From Pseudomonadota bacterium (lineage in GTDB: Bacteria; Pseudomonadota; Gammaproteobacteria; Burkholderiales; Burkholderiaceae_C): a stretch of 19,158 nt of DNA. Position numbers and translations under genes: made by a program. A model generated the notes under the pieces. The model had not been told where the DNA came from. It did no database searches and was given only the letters and a program-made list of their open reading frames with translations. Position 1 is the stretch's first letter; each line of letters opens with the position of its first letter. Where the stretch lies: positions 1-19,158 of the forward strand of contig JAEZLX010000200.1 in NCBI GenBank assembly GCA_023415035.1, written 5' to 3'. Below, one piece after another: positions 6,605 through 14,478 of the stretch.

Positions 6605-7617
6605 GCGTCTGACAGACCGCGGATCTCGACCTGCCCGGGGCGTGCCGAGAAGCGCGTCAGCGCGTCCAGCACTTCAACATGGACCTGCGCCGATCGCCGG
6701 CCGCCATAGATCTCGTCCTTCAGCCAGGCGATCTCGGCCTCCAGCGGTCCTTCGCCATCCAGACTCCGCCACCAGACCTTGCCCTCGCCGTCCCAGCGGT
6801 AGCCACGCGCCTTGAGCAGTTCCTTGCTCTCGAACGGCGAACCGGTGGCGCGCAGCTTGAATCGGGGCTGCTGCGACGCGCTGATCAGACGCCCCAGCCC
6901 GGTACCCCCTCCGCCACCCAGCGGGCAAGACAGTACCTGGAGCAGCGCGTGGCAGTCCACCAGGGCGCGGTGGGCGTCGTAGAACCAGCCCCTGTCCTGC
7001 GCCAGCGCGCCCAGCCGCGACGACTCCGCCCCCAGGGCCTTCCAGTCGATATCAGCCAGCGAACAGGCCCAGGGCTTGAGGACAAAGGCAGGAAAACGCG
7101 CCTCCACGAACGGCCGGTCAAATCCGGCGTTGTGGGCGACGACCAGATCGGCGGCCGCCACCATGGCCTCCACACGCCCATCGTCCAGCCGGTGGCCGCG
7201 CACCATCTCGTCGGTGATGCCGGTCACCTCACGGGCGATGGCGGGTATCGGCATGCCCGGGTCCTCGAATCCCTCGAAGGTCTCCACCGGCCCGAAGGGC
7301 TGCCCGGTTGCGACATCCACCTGCACGCGCAGCATGGCCAGCTCAATGATGCGGTCGCTGGCCTGCACCAGACCGGTGGTTTCGGTATCGAGAATGAGGA
7401 GGCTGCGCGTACCGGCACTGCCGTCCGCGGACGACTCAGGACGCGGGCCGTAATCCATGACCGGCACCAGCCGGCGCAGCACCCTGTAGTCCGGGTCGGC
7501 CTCCAGCCGGCGCGCCATCTCTTCCAGGGTCCGCGTGCCGACGCCCGCCGCGGCGCGCCGCCTGGCCTGAGGCTGCGGTGCCGGCGGCGCGTCGAATTCG
7601 AATGCAAGTTGACTCAT
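6601..7617 (-). CDS. DnaQ-like 3'-5' exonuclease
   Basis: A 338-residue protein with a DEDDh exonuclease domain at about 72-230: ExoI LDTETTG with Asp77 and Glu79, ExoII AHNAGFDRPF with Asp167, and ExoIII HRALVDCHALL with His216 and Asp221. This is the fold of the DNA polymerase III epsilon proofreading subunit. The roughly 70-residue N-terminal extension and about 100-residue C-terminal extension (RFKLRATGSPFESKELLKARGYRW and on) make it a stand-alone relative rather than dnaQ itself. The N-terminus reads SQLAFEF, vaguely like a sliding-clamp-binding motif. The start at 7617 is the first ATG giving family-like sequence; the longer open frame overlaps the uspA-type gene behind it. The DNA or RNA substrate is unknown. 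Confidence 0.87.
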   Translation of the reverse strand: MSQLAFEFDAPPAPQPQARRRAAAGVGTRTLEEMARRLEADPDYRVLRRLVPVMDYGPRPESSADGSAGTRSLLILDTETTGLVQASDRIIELAMLRVQVDVATGQPFGPVETFEGFEDPGMPIPAIAREVTGITDEMVRGHRLDDGRVEAMVAAADLVVAHNAGFDRPFVEARFPAFVLKPWACSLADIDWKALGAESSRLGALAQDRGWFYDAHRALVDCHALLQVLSCPLGGGGGTGLGRLISASQQPRFKLRATGSPFESKELLKARGYRWDGEGKVWWRSLDGEGPLEAEIAWLKDEIYGGRRSAQVHVEVLDALTRFSARPGQVEIRGLSDA

Positions 7618-7669
7618 CCGCACAGGGTAACCGCTCCCGTGGCCACCCGGCACGCGCCATGCGGCTGGC

Positions 7670-8056
7670 TCAGCTCGCCTTGACGGCCAGCACAGGGCAG
7701 GGCACGTTGAGCAGGATCTCTTGCGCCATGCTCCCCAGCAGCAGCTTGCCCACGGGCGAGCGCTTGCGCAGGCCAATGATCAGCACGGACACCTGCAGCT
7801 GGTCGACCAGCTCCTCGATCTCCTCGATGGTGCTCTTGCCACGCACGAAGTGCTTGAACTCGGCCTGGATGGGCAGTTGCGCCAGACGCTCGGCCACGCG
7901 CTCGCCTTCGTAGCCGTCAACGATGGACTCATCCCGTCCGCCGGGGCCGGCATTGACGACCACGAGCCGCTCATTGCGGCGGGTGGCGATTTCGATGCCT
8001 TTGTCCAGGGCGGCCTTGCCTTCGGGACGTGCGACATAGGCGACGAGAATGGTCAT
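7670..8056 (-). CDS. universal stress protein, UspA family
   Basis: A single-domain 128-residue Usp protein starting with ILVAYVARPEG and ending CPVLAVKAS, both typical of the family. The nucleotide-binding loop Gx2Gx9GS appears as GLRKRSPVGKLLLGS, so the second Gly is Lys. The initial motif also lacks the usual Asp after the first strand, so ATP binding may be altered. A ribosome site AAGGAA (minus strand, 8069-8064) lies 7 nt before the ATG at 8056. Family members help survival under starvation, oxidative or respiratory stress; no specific role can be read here. It lies 52 bp upstream of the exonuclease gene on the same strand, and the two could share a transcript. Confidence 0.9.
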   Translation of the reverse strand: MTILVAYVARPEGKAALDKGIEIATRRNERLVVVNAGPGGRDESIVDGYEGERVAERLAQLPIQAEFKHFVRGKSTIEEIEELVDQLQVSVLIIGLRKRSPVGKLLLGSMAQEILLNVPCPVLAVKAS

Positions 8057-8121
8057 GTTTTGTCTTCCTTGATGTGGTTGTAGCGGACACGGAGCCGTCT
8101 CCATCAGCAGCCCCGTGCGAA

Positions 8122-8150
8122 AGCATAGCTTGGCCGGCCCCGATTGGCGA
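8122..8150 (-). promoter_or_regulatory. promoter of the universal stress protein gene
   Basis: On the minus strand, -35-like TCGCCA (8150-8145) and -10 TATGCT (8127-8122) are separated by 17 bp. The leader would be about 60 nt. Confidence 0.45.
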
Positions 8151-8223
8151 GCCTGCCGGCGACACGGGCGCCACACCCGGTGCGGGACAGCCACGTAGGC
8201 GCCCTGCACGCGCGGGCAGCAGC

Positions 8224-8238
8224 GACAATAAGGAGGAG
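8224..8238 (+). promoter_or_regulatory. possible -10 element and orphan Shine-Dalgarno before the ATPase-PIN-ligase operon
   Basis: GACAAT (8224-8229) is the only -10-like hexamer in the GC-rich 8151-8293 stretch. It is directly followed by AAGGAGGAG (8230-8238), a near-perfect ribosome site, yet no ATG, GTG or TTG lies at usable distance. The ATPase ATG at 8294 has only a weak GGA about 8-10 nt upstream. No -35 is visible. The rest of 8057-8223 holds only the uspA-side promoter. Confidence 0.25.
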
Positions 8239-8293
8239 CCCCCCGCACGGCGGCGGCGCCCGGACGCGCCCTCACCCACCGGAACCTGCACGG

Positions 8294-9688
8294 ATGCTGA
8301 CCCACCTGCACATCAAGAACTTCAAGGCCTGGAAGGACACCGGCGCCATTCGCCTGGCGCCACTGACTGTGATCTTCGGTGCCAACAGTGCCGGCAAAAG
8401 CAGCCTCGGACAACTGCTGCTGGCCCTGCAGCAGACGGCACGTTCGACCGATCGCCGCCGGGCCCTGCATCTGGGCGACGCCAGCTCGCTGGTTGATCTG
8501 GGCAGCTTCATCGACTGCCTGCACGGACGCGACGCGCGCAAGGCCCTGTCCTTCGGGCTGGGCTGGGCCCTGTCCGAAACCATGGAAGTGCGCGACCCGC
8601 TGCGCCCCGACGCCCGCTACGTGGGTGACCACATGCGGCTGGATGCGACCCTTGCCGCCGGCAAGGCCCAGCTGCCAGAGGTACGGGCCCTGCGCTACGC
8701 CCTATCGGCCGGAGACAACGACGTCCTGGACGCGGCGCTGACCCATGATGCGCGCCGCGGGTACACCCTCAAGTCCCGCCATTACGACTTCCAGCCCTCG
8801 GACAGCCGCCATCGTTCGCTGGAAGCCCCGGAAAAGTTCTACCGGCTCCCGGACGCCAGCCTGGCCCTCTACCGCAACGCCGGCTTTCTGGCCGATTTCG
8901 CGCTGGCGACCGAGTCCATGCTGGAAAGCATTGCCTACCTCGGTCCCCTGCGGCAGCCACCGCAACGGATGACCACCTGGTCCGGCGAAGCACCGACCGG
9001 TGTCGGCGCCAGGGGCGAGCACACCGTGGCCGCCATCCTCGCCGCACAGGCCGAAGGGCGCCAACTCAGCCTGGGGCCCAGACAGAGACCCCAACCCTTC
9101 GCCGGGTTCATCGCCGCCTGGCTCAAGGCGCTGGGCGTGATCCATGCTTTTTCGGTGCGACCGCTGGCGCGCGGCCGCAAGGAATACGAGGTGCTGGTCA
9201 AGACCCACGCCCGCGCGCCGGAGGTCAGCATCACCGATGTGGGTTTTGGCGTGTCGCAGGTGCTGCCCGCCCTGGTCCAGGCCTTCTATTGCCCGCCGCA
9301 TGCCACCGTCTGGATGGAGCAGCCCGAGGTGCATTTGCACCCGCAGGTGCAGTCCGAGCTGGCCGACGTGTTCATCGCCGCCGTGCAGGCCCGAGAGAAC
9401 GGGCAACCTCGCGACGTGCAGCTCGTCATCGAGAGCCACTCCGAACATTTCCTCAACCGCCTGCAGCGCCGTGTGGCCGAAGGCCGCATCGACGCGTCGC
9501 AGGTAGCCATCTATTTCTGCCGCCGCACCGGCGCCGCCACCGAACTGGAACCCCTGCGGCTCAACGCCTTCGGCGAGATCGAGAACTGGCCCGAGCACTT
9601 CTTCGGTGACGAGATGGCCGATATCGCCGGGCGTGCCCTGGCCGCCATGCAGCGCAGGAAAGCCGCCGCCAAGTCTCCTGAGCCATGA
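8294..9688 (+). CDS. AAA ATPase (SMC/ABC type) with DUF3696-like C-terminus
   Basis: A 464-residue ATPase of the AAA15/AAA21 or OLD-like class. The N-terminus LTHLHIKNFKAW is the usual first strand. Walker A is GANSAGKSS (29-37). A signature-like DVGFGVSQVLPAL spans about 315-327. Walker B with its D-loop is TVWMEQPEVHLHP (338-350, catalytic Glu342 or Glu345). The switch His is in IESHSEHFLNRL (380-390). The last 60 residues (YFCRRTGAATELEPLRLNAFGEIENWPEHFF) resemble DUF3696. No nuclease (TOPRIM) domain is attached, so an effector in trans is expected; the PIN gene overlaps its stop codon (ATGA, 9685-9688). Such ATPases act as sensors or regulators in many defence systems; here that role is inference. 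The start at 8294 matches the family start; the frame is open further upstream but with low-complexity sequence. Confidence 0.88.
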   Translation: MLTHLHIKNFKAWKDTGAIRLAPLTVIFGANSAGKSSLGQLLLALQQTARSTDRRRALHLGDASSLVDLGSFIDCLHGRDARKALSFGLGWALSETMEVRDPLRPDARYVGDHMRLDATLAAGKAQLPEVRALRYALSAGDNDVLDAALTHDARRGYTLKSRHYDFQPSDSRHRSLEAPEKFYRLPDASLALYRNAGFLADFALATESMLESIAYLGPLRQPPQRMTTWSGEAPTGVGARGEHTVAAILAAQAEGRQLSLGPRQRPQPFAGFIAAWLKALGVIHAFSVRPLARGRKEYEVLVKTHARAPEVSITDVGFGVSQVLPALVQAFYCPPHATVWMEQPEVHLHPQVQSELADVFIAAVQARENGQPRDVQLVIESHSEHFLNRLQRRVAEGRIDASQVAIYFCRRTGAATELEPLRLNAFGEIENWPEHFFGDEMADIAGRALAAMQRRKAAAKSPEP

Positions 9689-10212
9689 AAGCCGTTATCG
9701 ACACCAACGTGCTGCTCGTGGCCAATGGCGGCCATGAAGACGTCTCGCCTGACTGCGTCGCAGCCTGCATCGAGCACCTGCTGGCCATGCAGGCGCAGGG
9801 CGTGACCGTGATCGACGACGGCTTCAGGATCCTGAACGAATACCATCACAAAACCCGGCTCGATCCCCCCAAGGGCGTCGGCGACGTGTTCCTCAAGTGG
9901 CTGCTGCGCCATCTGGGCACGGCCAGGGTGGACCAGGTCTGCCTGCACGAAACGGCGCCCGACGAGTTTGCCGAGTTCCCCTCCCGCGCCCTGGAGCCAA
10001 GGTTTGACGCCTCGGACCGCAAGTTCGCCGCCGTCGCCCACGCCCACCCCGACCGGCCCGAGATCTGGCAGGCCGCCGACTGCAAATGGCTGGACTGGTG
10101 GCCCGCGCTGCGGGCCCGTGGCGTGGAGGTCAAATTTCTCTGTCCCGATGACGCCTGCGACTTCTACCGGAAGAAGTTTCCGCACAATCCGCGCCCCCAA
10201 CTTCCCGAGTGA
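9685..10212 (+). CDS. PIN-domain ribonuclease-like protein
   Basis: A 175-residue single PIN domain. The acidic residues expected for metal-dependent RNA cleavage are visible: Asp6 in VIDTNVLL, Glu52 in RILNEYHHK, Asp108 and Asp111 in FDASDRKFAAVA, and Asp132 in AADCKWLDWW. The fold order (DTN at strand one, Glu in the middle, D..D, then a final Asp) is complete, so the protein should be active. PIN enzymes of toxin type cut specific RNAs, leaving 5'-phosphate and 3'-hydroxyl ends. Its start overlaps the ATPase stop by 4 bp, implying translational coupling and equal dosage. No antitoxin-like small gene is present, so the ATPase is the likely controller. Target RNA unknown. Confidence 0.85.
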   Translation: MKAVIDTNVLLVANGGHEDVSPDCVAACIEHLLAMQAQGVTVIDDGFRILNEYHHKTRLDPPKGVGDVFLKWLLRHLGTARVDQVCLHETAPDEFAEFPSRALEPRFDASDRKFAAVAHAHPDRPEIWQAADCKWLDWWPALRARGVEVKFLCPDDACDFYRKKFPHNPRPQLPE

Positions 10213-10222
10213 GTGACTGACC

Positions 10223-10927
10223 GTGTCCGATTTTTTCCGCTTCCCCACCACCCCGCACCTGGCCTGGCTCGCCAAGGAAGGCCTGCCGCGCGATGACAAG
10301 GTGCTGTCCCCCGCCGAGGTGCAGTCGCTGCTGTCGGGCGATGTGGTCATCGAGGAAAAGCTCGACGGGGCCAACCTCGGCTTTTCGCTCGCCCCGGACG
10401 GCGCCATGCGCGCGCAGAACCGCGGCCAGTACCTGACAGAACCCCTCGCCGGCCAGTTCGCCCGCCTGCCGGCCTGGCTGGACCAGCACGAAGCCGGCCT
10501 GCGCTCCGTGCTCACCCCTGGCCTCATGCTGTTCGGCGAATGGTGCGCCGCGCGCCACTCGCTCGACTACGGCGCCCTGCCCGACTGGTTCCTGCTCTTT
10601 GACGTGTACGACCGCCACAGCGGGCGCTTCTGGAGTACCGCCCGGCGCAATGCGCTGGCCACCGAAGCCGGGCTGCTCACCGTGCCCCGCGTGTCGGGCG
10701 GCCACACAACAGTAGAGGCCCTCACGCAGCTGGTCATGGGCACCCCGAGTCGCTACCGCGAGGGCCAGCCTCTCGAAGGCGTGGTGGTGCGCCAGGAAGA
10801 CGCCGACTGGTGCCTGGCCCGCGCCAAGCTCGTCCGCCCCGACTTCACCCAGGCCATCGACACGCACTGGCGCAAGCGCGCCATCGAATGGAACCGCGTG
10901 GACTGGAGCGCCTCCAGCCACGGTTGA
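10223..10927 (+). CDS. ATP-dependent RNA ligase family protein
   Basis: A 234-residue nucleotidyltransferase of the RNA-ligase type. Motif I is EEKLDGAN with the adenylated Lys46. Motif Ia-like QNRGQYL is at 65-71. Motif III is FGEW (104-107), IIIa DWFLLFDVYD (121-130), IV EGVVVR (185-190) and V AKLVR with Lys202. All residues needed for adenylation are present. It is smaller than T4 Rnl2 (334 residues) and has only a short tail, so a separate end-recognition domain appears absent. It starts with GTG at 10223, 10 bp after the PIN stop, with a weak GAGTGAG ribosome site. The neighbours suggest it seals RNA cut by the PIN enzyme or works on the same target; this link is inference. A DNA ligase is less likely because no OB-fold is evident. 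Confidence 0.85.
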   Translation: MSDFFRFPTTPHLAWLAKEGLPRDDKVLSPAEVQSLLSGDVVIEEKLDGANLGFSLAPDGAMRAQNRGQYLTEPLAGQFARLPAWLDQHEAGLRSVLTPGLMLFGEWCAARHSLDYGALPDWFLLFDVYDRHSGRFWSTARRNALATEAGLLTVPRVSGGHTTVEALTQLVMGTPSRYREGQPLEGVVVRQEDADWCLARAKLVRPDFTQAIDTHWRKRAIEWNRVDWSASSHG

Positions 10928-11066
10928 CCCCGGCGCCGCGCGCCCGCATGCCCAGGTGCGGCACCCCTGCGGCAACCGGCACCCCGGGCACCGCCTGCTT
11001 GCGATCCGTCAAAGCCACTGACAGCGGCCAAACCGTAGTATCAGGGCTGACCACAGGGAGCCGTCC

Positions 11067-12401
11067 ATGAAGCGCATCAGGATTTCGTTCGGAGCCATCC
11101 TCTTCATTCTGATCGCGCTGTGGCTGGCGGCCGACACCCTGTTCCCCACGCCTTTCACCTACTTCGCGTTCCGCACGGTCGCCATCCAGCTCACCGGCGT
11201 GCTCGCCATCGGGTTCATGAGCATCGCCATGCTGCTGGCACTGCGGCCGACATGGCTGGAACCGCTGCTGGACGGGCTCGACAAGATGTACCGCCTGCAC
11301 AAGTGGCTCGGCATCGGCGCCCTGGCGAGCGCCGTCCTGCACTGGTGGCTGGCCACCGGCACCAAGTGGATGGGCGGCTGGGGCTGGCTCGAACGCCCGG
11401 CCCGCCAACCGCGGCCCGAGGAAACCCTGGGCGCCATCGAAAGCTGGATGCGCAGCCAGCGGGGCCTGGCCGAGTCGATGGGCGAATGGGCCTTCTACGC
11501 CGCCGTGGTGTTCATCGTGCTGGCCCTGGTGAACCGTTTTCCCTACCACCTGTTCGTCAAGACCCACAAGTGGATCCTGGTGCCCTACATGGCCCTGGCC
11601 TGGCACACCGTCGTGCTCACCAAGACCGGTTACTGGACGCAACCCGTGGGCCTGGTGCTCGCGCTGCTGCTGATCGGCGGCACCATCGCCGCCATCCTCA
11701 CCCTGGCCGGCGGCATCGGCGCCCGCCGCAAGGTGCGCGGCACCATCGAGTCCCTGACCGATTACCCGGCGCTGCGCGTCCTCGAAACCACCATCGCGGT
11801 GGAGCCAGGCTGGCCCGGTCACAAAGCCGGCCAGTTTGCCTTCGTCACCTCGGACCGCGTCGAGGGCGCGCACCCGTACACCATCGCATCGGCGTGGCGG
11901 CCCGAAGAACGGCGCCTCACCTTCATCACCAAGGCACTGGGTGACCACACCTCACGTCTGCGTGACCGCCTGACGGTCGGCATGCCGGTCACGGTCGAAG
12001 GCCCCTACGGCTGCTTCGACTTCGACGACGAGCAGCCGAACCAGATCTGGATCGGCGCCGGCATCGGCATCACACCGTTCATCGCCCGCCTCCAGCACCG
12101 GGCGGCCCGCCCCGACGACCGCACCATCGACCTCTTCCACCCGAGCGCCGAATACGAGCCCGCCGCGATCGACCGCCTCAAGGCCGACGCCGAGGCAGCG
12201 GGCGTAAGCCTGCACCTGCTGGTGGACAAGCAAGATGGACGCCTGAACGGCGAGCGCATCCGCGCGACCGTGCCGCAGTGGCGCTCGGCCAGCGTCTGGT
12301 TCTGCGGCCCCCCGGGGTTCGGCGAAGCCCTGCGCAACGACCTGTGCGCCCACGGGCTGCCGCCCGATCGCTTCCACCAGGAACTGTTCCAGATGCGCTG
12401 A
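11067..12401 (+). CDS. ferric reductase/NOX-like flavocytochrome
   Basis: A 444-residue membrane oxidoreductase. The first about 215 residues hold six hydrophobic helices with two His pairs spaced as for two b hemes: His78 and His92, His167 and His180. The rest is a ferredoxin-reductase-like module: FAD-binding HPYTIAS (269-275), NAD(P)-binding GAGIGITPF (330-338), and the late CGPPGFG (413-419), ending FHQELFQMR. Such proteins move electrons from NAD(P)H across the membrane to ferric iron or oxygen. The ATG at 11067 follows AGGGAG by 7 nt. The gap 10928-11066 shows a -10-like TAGTAT at 11036-11041 but no good -35, so linkage to the ligase operon cannot be excluded. Electron acceptor unknown. 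Confidence 0.88.
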   Translation: MKRIRISFGAILFILIALWLAADTLFPTPFTYFAFRTVAIQLTGVLAIGFMSIAMLLALRPTWLEPLLDGLDKMYRLHKWLGIGALASAVLHWWLATGTKWMGGWGWLERPARQPRPEETLGAIESWMRSQRGLAESMGEWAFYAAVVFIVLALVNRFPYHLFVKTHKWILVPYMALAWHTVVLTKTGYWTQPVGLVLALLLIGGTIAAILTLAGGIGARRKVRGTIESLTDYPALRVLETTIAVEPGWPGHKAGQFAFVTSDRVEGAHPYTIASAWRPEERRLTFITKALGDHTSRLRDRLTVGMPVTVEGPYGCFDFDDEQPNQIWIGAGIGITPFIARLQHRAARPDDRTIDLFHPSAEYEPAAIDRLKADAEAAGVSLHLLVDKQDGRLNGERIRATVPQWRSASVWFCGPPGFGEALRNDLCAHGLPPDRFHQELFQMR

Positions 12402-12416
12402 GGGGCGCGACGCCGA

Positions 12417-12562
12417 TCAGGCCACCGCGTTCGTTTCCGCGGCGCGGCGGTACCATTCGGCGCTCAGCTTCGGCGTCCGCTTCTGCGTGGCGAAGTCCAC
12501 ATGCACCAGCCCGAAGCGCACGCCATAGCCGCCGGTCCACTCCAGGTTGTCGAAGGCGCTCC
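12417..12562 (-). pseudogene. 3' remnant of a GH1 beta-glucosidase gene
   Basis: Reading leftwards on the minus strand, the last 47 codons before the stop at 12417 give SAFDNLEWTGGYGVRFGLVHVDF followed by QKRTPKLSAEWYR. That is the C-terminal end of glycoside hydrolase family 1, where the DNxEW block contributes to sugar binding. Everything upstream, including both catalytic glutamates, is missing because unrelated sequence begins at about 12563. The gene would have converged on the ferric-reductase-like gene, 15 bp away. This marks the left boundary of the rearranged region. Confidence 0.85.
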
Positions 12563-12571
12563 TGGCGCTCC
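12555..12571. repeat. tandem GGCGCTCC octamer at the bgl/SRAP junction
   Basis: GGCGCTCC at 12555-12562 belongs to the beta-glucosidase remnant, and the same eight bases at 12564-12571 belong to the SRAP fragment, separated by one T. The breakpoint therefore sits between two copies of the same octamer. Confidence 0.8.
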
Positions 12572-12754
12572 GGAAAAGCGGTGCCCACCAGGATCGAGCG
12601 AGCGGATGGGAAGCCCATGGGAATTGCCGGTCTGTGGACCAGCAACCGCAAGGCAACTGGCGCTGAGGTGCTGAGCTTCACCATGCTGACCATCAATGCT
12701 GACGGACACGGACTCTTTAGCCAGTTCCACAAGCCTCAGGATGAGAAGCGAATG
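12563..12754 (+). pseudogene. internal fragment of an SRAP (yedK/HMCES-like) gene
   Basis: Exactly 64 codons match residues 114-177 of the complete SRAP protein encoded at 16225-16887, from WRSGKAVPT to PQDEKRM. Compared by eye there are about 31 base differences in 192 (about 84% identity) but only four amino-acid changes, so most differences are silent. This means the fragment came from a different, once functional SRAP gene and is not a recent copy of the one nearby. It lacks the catalytic Cys2 and the N-terminal half. It lies in inverse orientation to the intact gene (matching 16357-16548). After 12754 the frame continues for 28 unrelated codons to a stop at 12838; the 12755-12840 stretch holds nothing I recognise. 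Confidence 0.9.
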
Positions 12755-12840
12755 CCGCCGCACGAAGGTTCTGGATACCTGACCACACAGCACGTTGGCT
12801 CGACCGCTCCTGGGAAACCAGATCACACCTGGATCTGACA

Positions 12841-13398
12841 AAGCCTCAACAATCCAGTTTGCTGAGTCCCATCTTTGAGGCAGCTGATCGCGATCCGAAG
12901 CACACCAGTCCTTTGGTGTTGCTGGAGTATTTCTGCAAGGTCGTTAGGCAGGAGAACGCGATGACCCTGCCGGGTTTCGTGGCGGCATTCCTGAGCGGCC
13001 AGGTCGTGAGCGCAGCGCTGCACCACCAGGACTGGCTACGTGCCGTCAAAGGACATGCAGCCACAATTCACAAGGACGCCGAAGAGGCCGTCGTGACCGA
13101 GGCCAATTCAACCGAACCCTCAGCTTCAGACACCGACGACGACATGGAAGTCTGCGTGCTGGGCACGGATGACGGCTTCACATTGAACACCGCTGTGATC
13201 CTGCCGACCAAGTCTCGAACTTTCGACGAGGTCAAGCACAGCAGGCCACTTGAGATACCTGCCAGGGACTTGAATGGCGACTCAACTGCCGTCAAGGAAG
13301 ACCTACACAACTTTGCAAAGATCGAAGCCCAGCGTTCTGCTCACCGCTTTTTCAAAGACATTCGCGCTGTCATCAACAAGCACTCAAGAAAGGCTACG
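12841..13398 (+). pseudogene. unrecognised coding fragment, 3' end lost
   Basis: After the TGA at 12838 an open frame begins; it can start at TTG 12859 or at ATG 12961, which has a good AGGAG site 5-7 nt upstream. The translated part has protein-like composition: a hydrophobic stretch (LPGFVAAFLSGQVVSAALHH), an acidic middle (SASDTDDDMEV) and a basic helical end (IEAQRSAHRFFKDIRAVINKHS). I recognise no family. At about 13390-13398 the sequence turns into antisense hsdR, so the natural C-terminus is missing. The frame stays open by chance through the antisense region, which would give a misleading 727-codon ORF ending at 15042. GC content is lower than in the core zone. Confidence 0.45.
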
Positions 13399-14478
13399 GG
13401 CCTCATACCGCCGCTGGGTGAGCGCCTTCGGAATGGTGGGCTCCACCTCGTCCGTGTTCAGGTCGTGGAAGGCGAAGTTGCCCCAGTGATCGAAGATCAG
13501 GAACTCGCTCTTGTCCTGACCTGGACCAAACAGGTCTTTGCAGAGACGGGTGCCGCGCCCGATCATTTGCCAGAACTTGACCTTGCTCTTCACCGGCTTG
13601 GCGAAGACAAGATTCACCACCTCGGGGACGTCGATGCCCGTGTCCAGCATGTCTACCGAGACTGCTATGCGCAGGTCACCTTTCGGCTCCTTGAACTGGT
13701 CGATCAGCTCCCCGGCCCGCGGCTCCTTGGAGTGGATGACACGGCAGAACTTACCGGCGAACTGCGGGTACATCTCATCGAACAGGTCAGCCAGCAGTCG
13801 GGCGTGGTCAATGTTGCGGGCGAAGACGATGCTCTTGCCGGGCAGCTGGCCGTCGGCGTCGCGCAGGCCGTTGTCCATCAGGTTACGCAGGATGACGCGG
13901 TTGGTGTCCTTGTTGAACACGGCGTCGTCAATTTCCTTAGCGTCGAACTCCAGGGTATTGGGGTCGATTCCTTGATCCTCAAGCTGAGCAATCTGTTCGT
14001 CCGTGAGGTGTGCGGCCTTGATGCCTTCACGCAGGAACTTGGTGGTGTGAGCAACGACGCGGAACGGCACCAACTTTCGGTCAGCGATGGCCTGCTCCAG
14101 CGGGTAGTTGGCCGTGGGCAGCTTGTAGTCGCACCCGAACAGCCGACAGGTGCTGCGGCTGACCATCTCGACTGGCGTGGCCGTCAAGCCCACTTGAATG
14201 GCATCGAAATATTTGAAGAGGTCGCCGTACAGGTTGTAGATGGAGCGATGGGATTCGTCAGCAATGATCAAGTCGAAGAATCCAACGTCGAACGACTCGT
14301 AGTCGTTGATCAAGCCTTGGTAGATACCGATGTAGATGCGTGCGTCCATCTTGCCCACGTCGTTGGCCTGGCCGATGACATAGATGGGTTCCTGGACGAA
14401 ATCGTTGAACGCGTTCTTGGCCTGTTTTCGCAGCTCCTTGCGGTCGCACAGGAAGCCTTTGCAGACCAGTCTGCCCAC
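13384..14478 (-). pseudogene. hsdR: internal fragment of type I restriction gene hsdR
   Basis: The minus strand encodes the helicase core of a type I restriction endonuclease R subunit. In order: FLCDRKELRKQAKNAF (start of the preserved part), motif II IIADESHRSIYNLYG, motif III GLTATP, motif IV region SIVFARNIDHARLL, motif V DTGIDVPEVVNLVF, and motif VI FWQMIGRGTRL, ending near RRYEAR. Missing are the N-terminal nuclease domain with its PD-(D/E)xK site, the Walker A motif I and the C-terminal third. True homology runs from about 14457 down to about 13398; the few codons beyond on each side are junction sequence. No hsdM or hsdS is present. It cannot make a functional enzyme. It is inverted relative to the fragments on both sides. 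Confidence 0.88.

Noticed and set aside
8702..9598. Minus-strand open frame opposite the AAA ATPase
   Set aside because: Shadow; the plus-strand frame has all ATPase motifs.
9685..10212. PIN gene as the toxin of a classical VapBC pair
   Set aside because: No small antitoxin gene lies upstream; the overlapping upstream gene is a 464-residue ATPase.
12278..12838. Plus-strand open frame running from inside the ferric-reductase gene through the SRAP fragment
   Set aside because: The first part is out of frame with the reductase and has no natural start; only 12563-12754 is real coding remnant.
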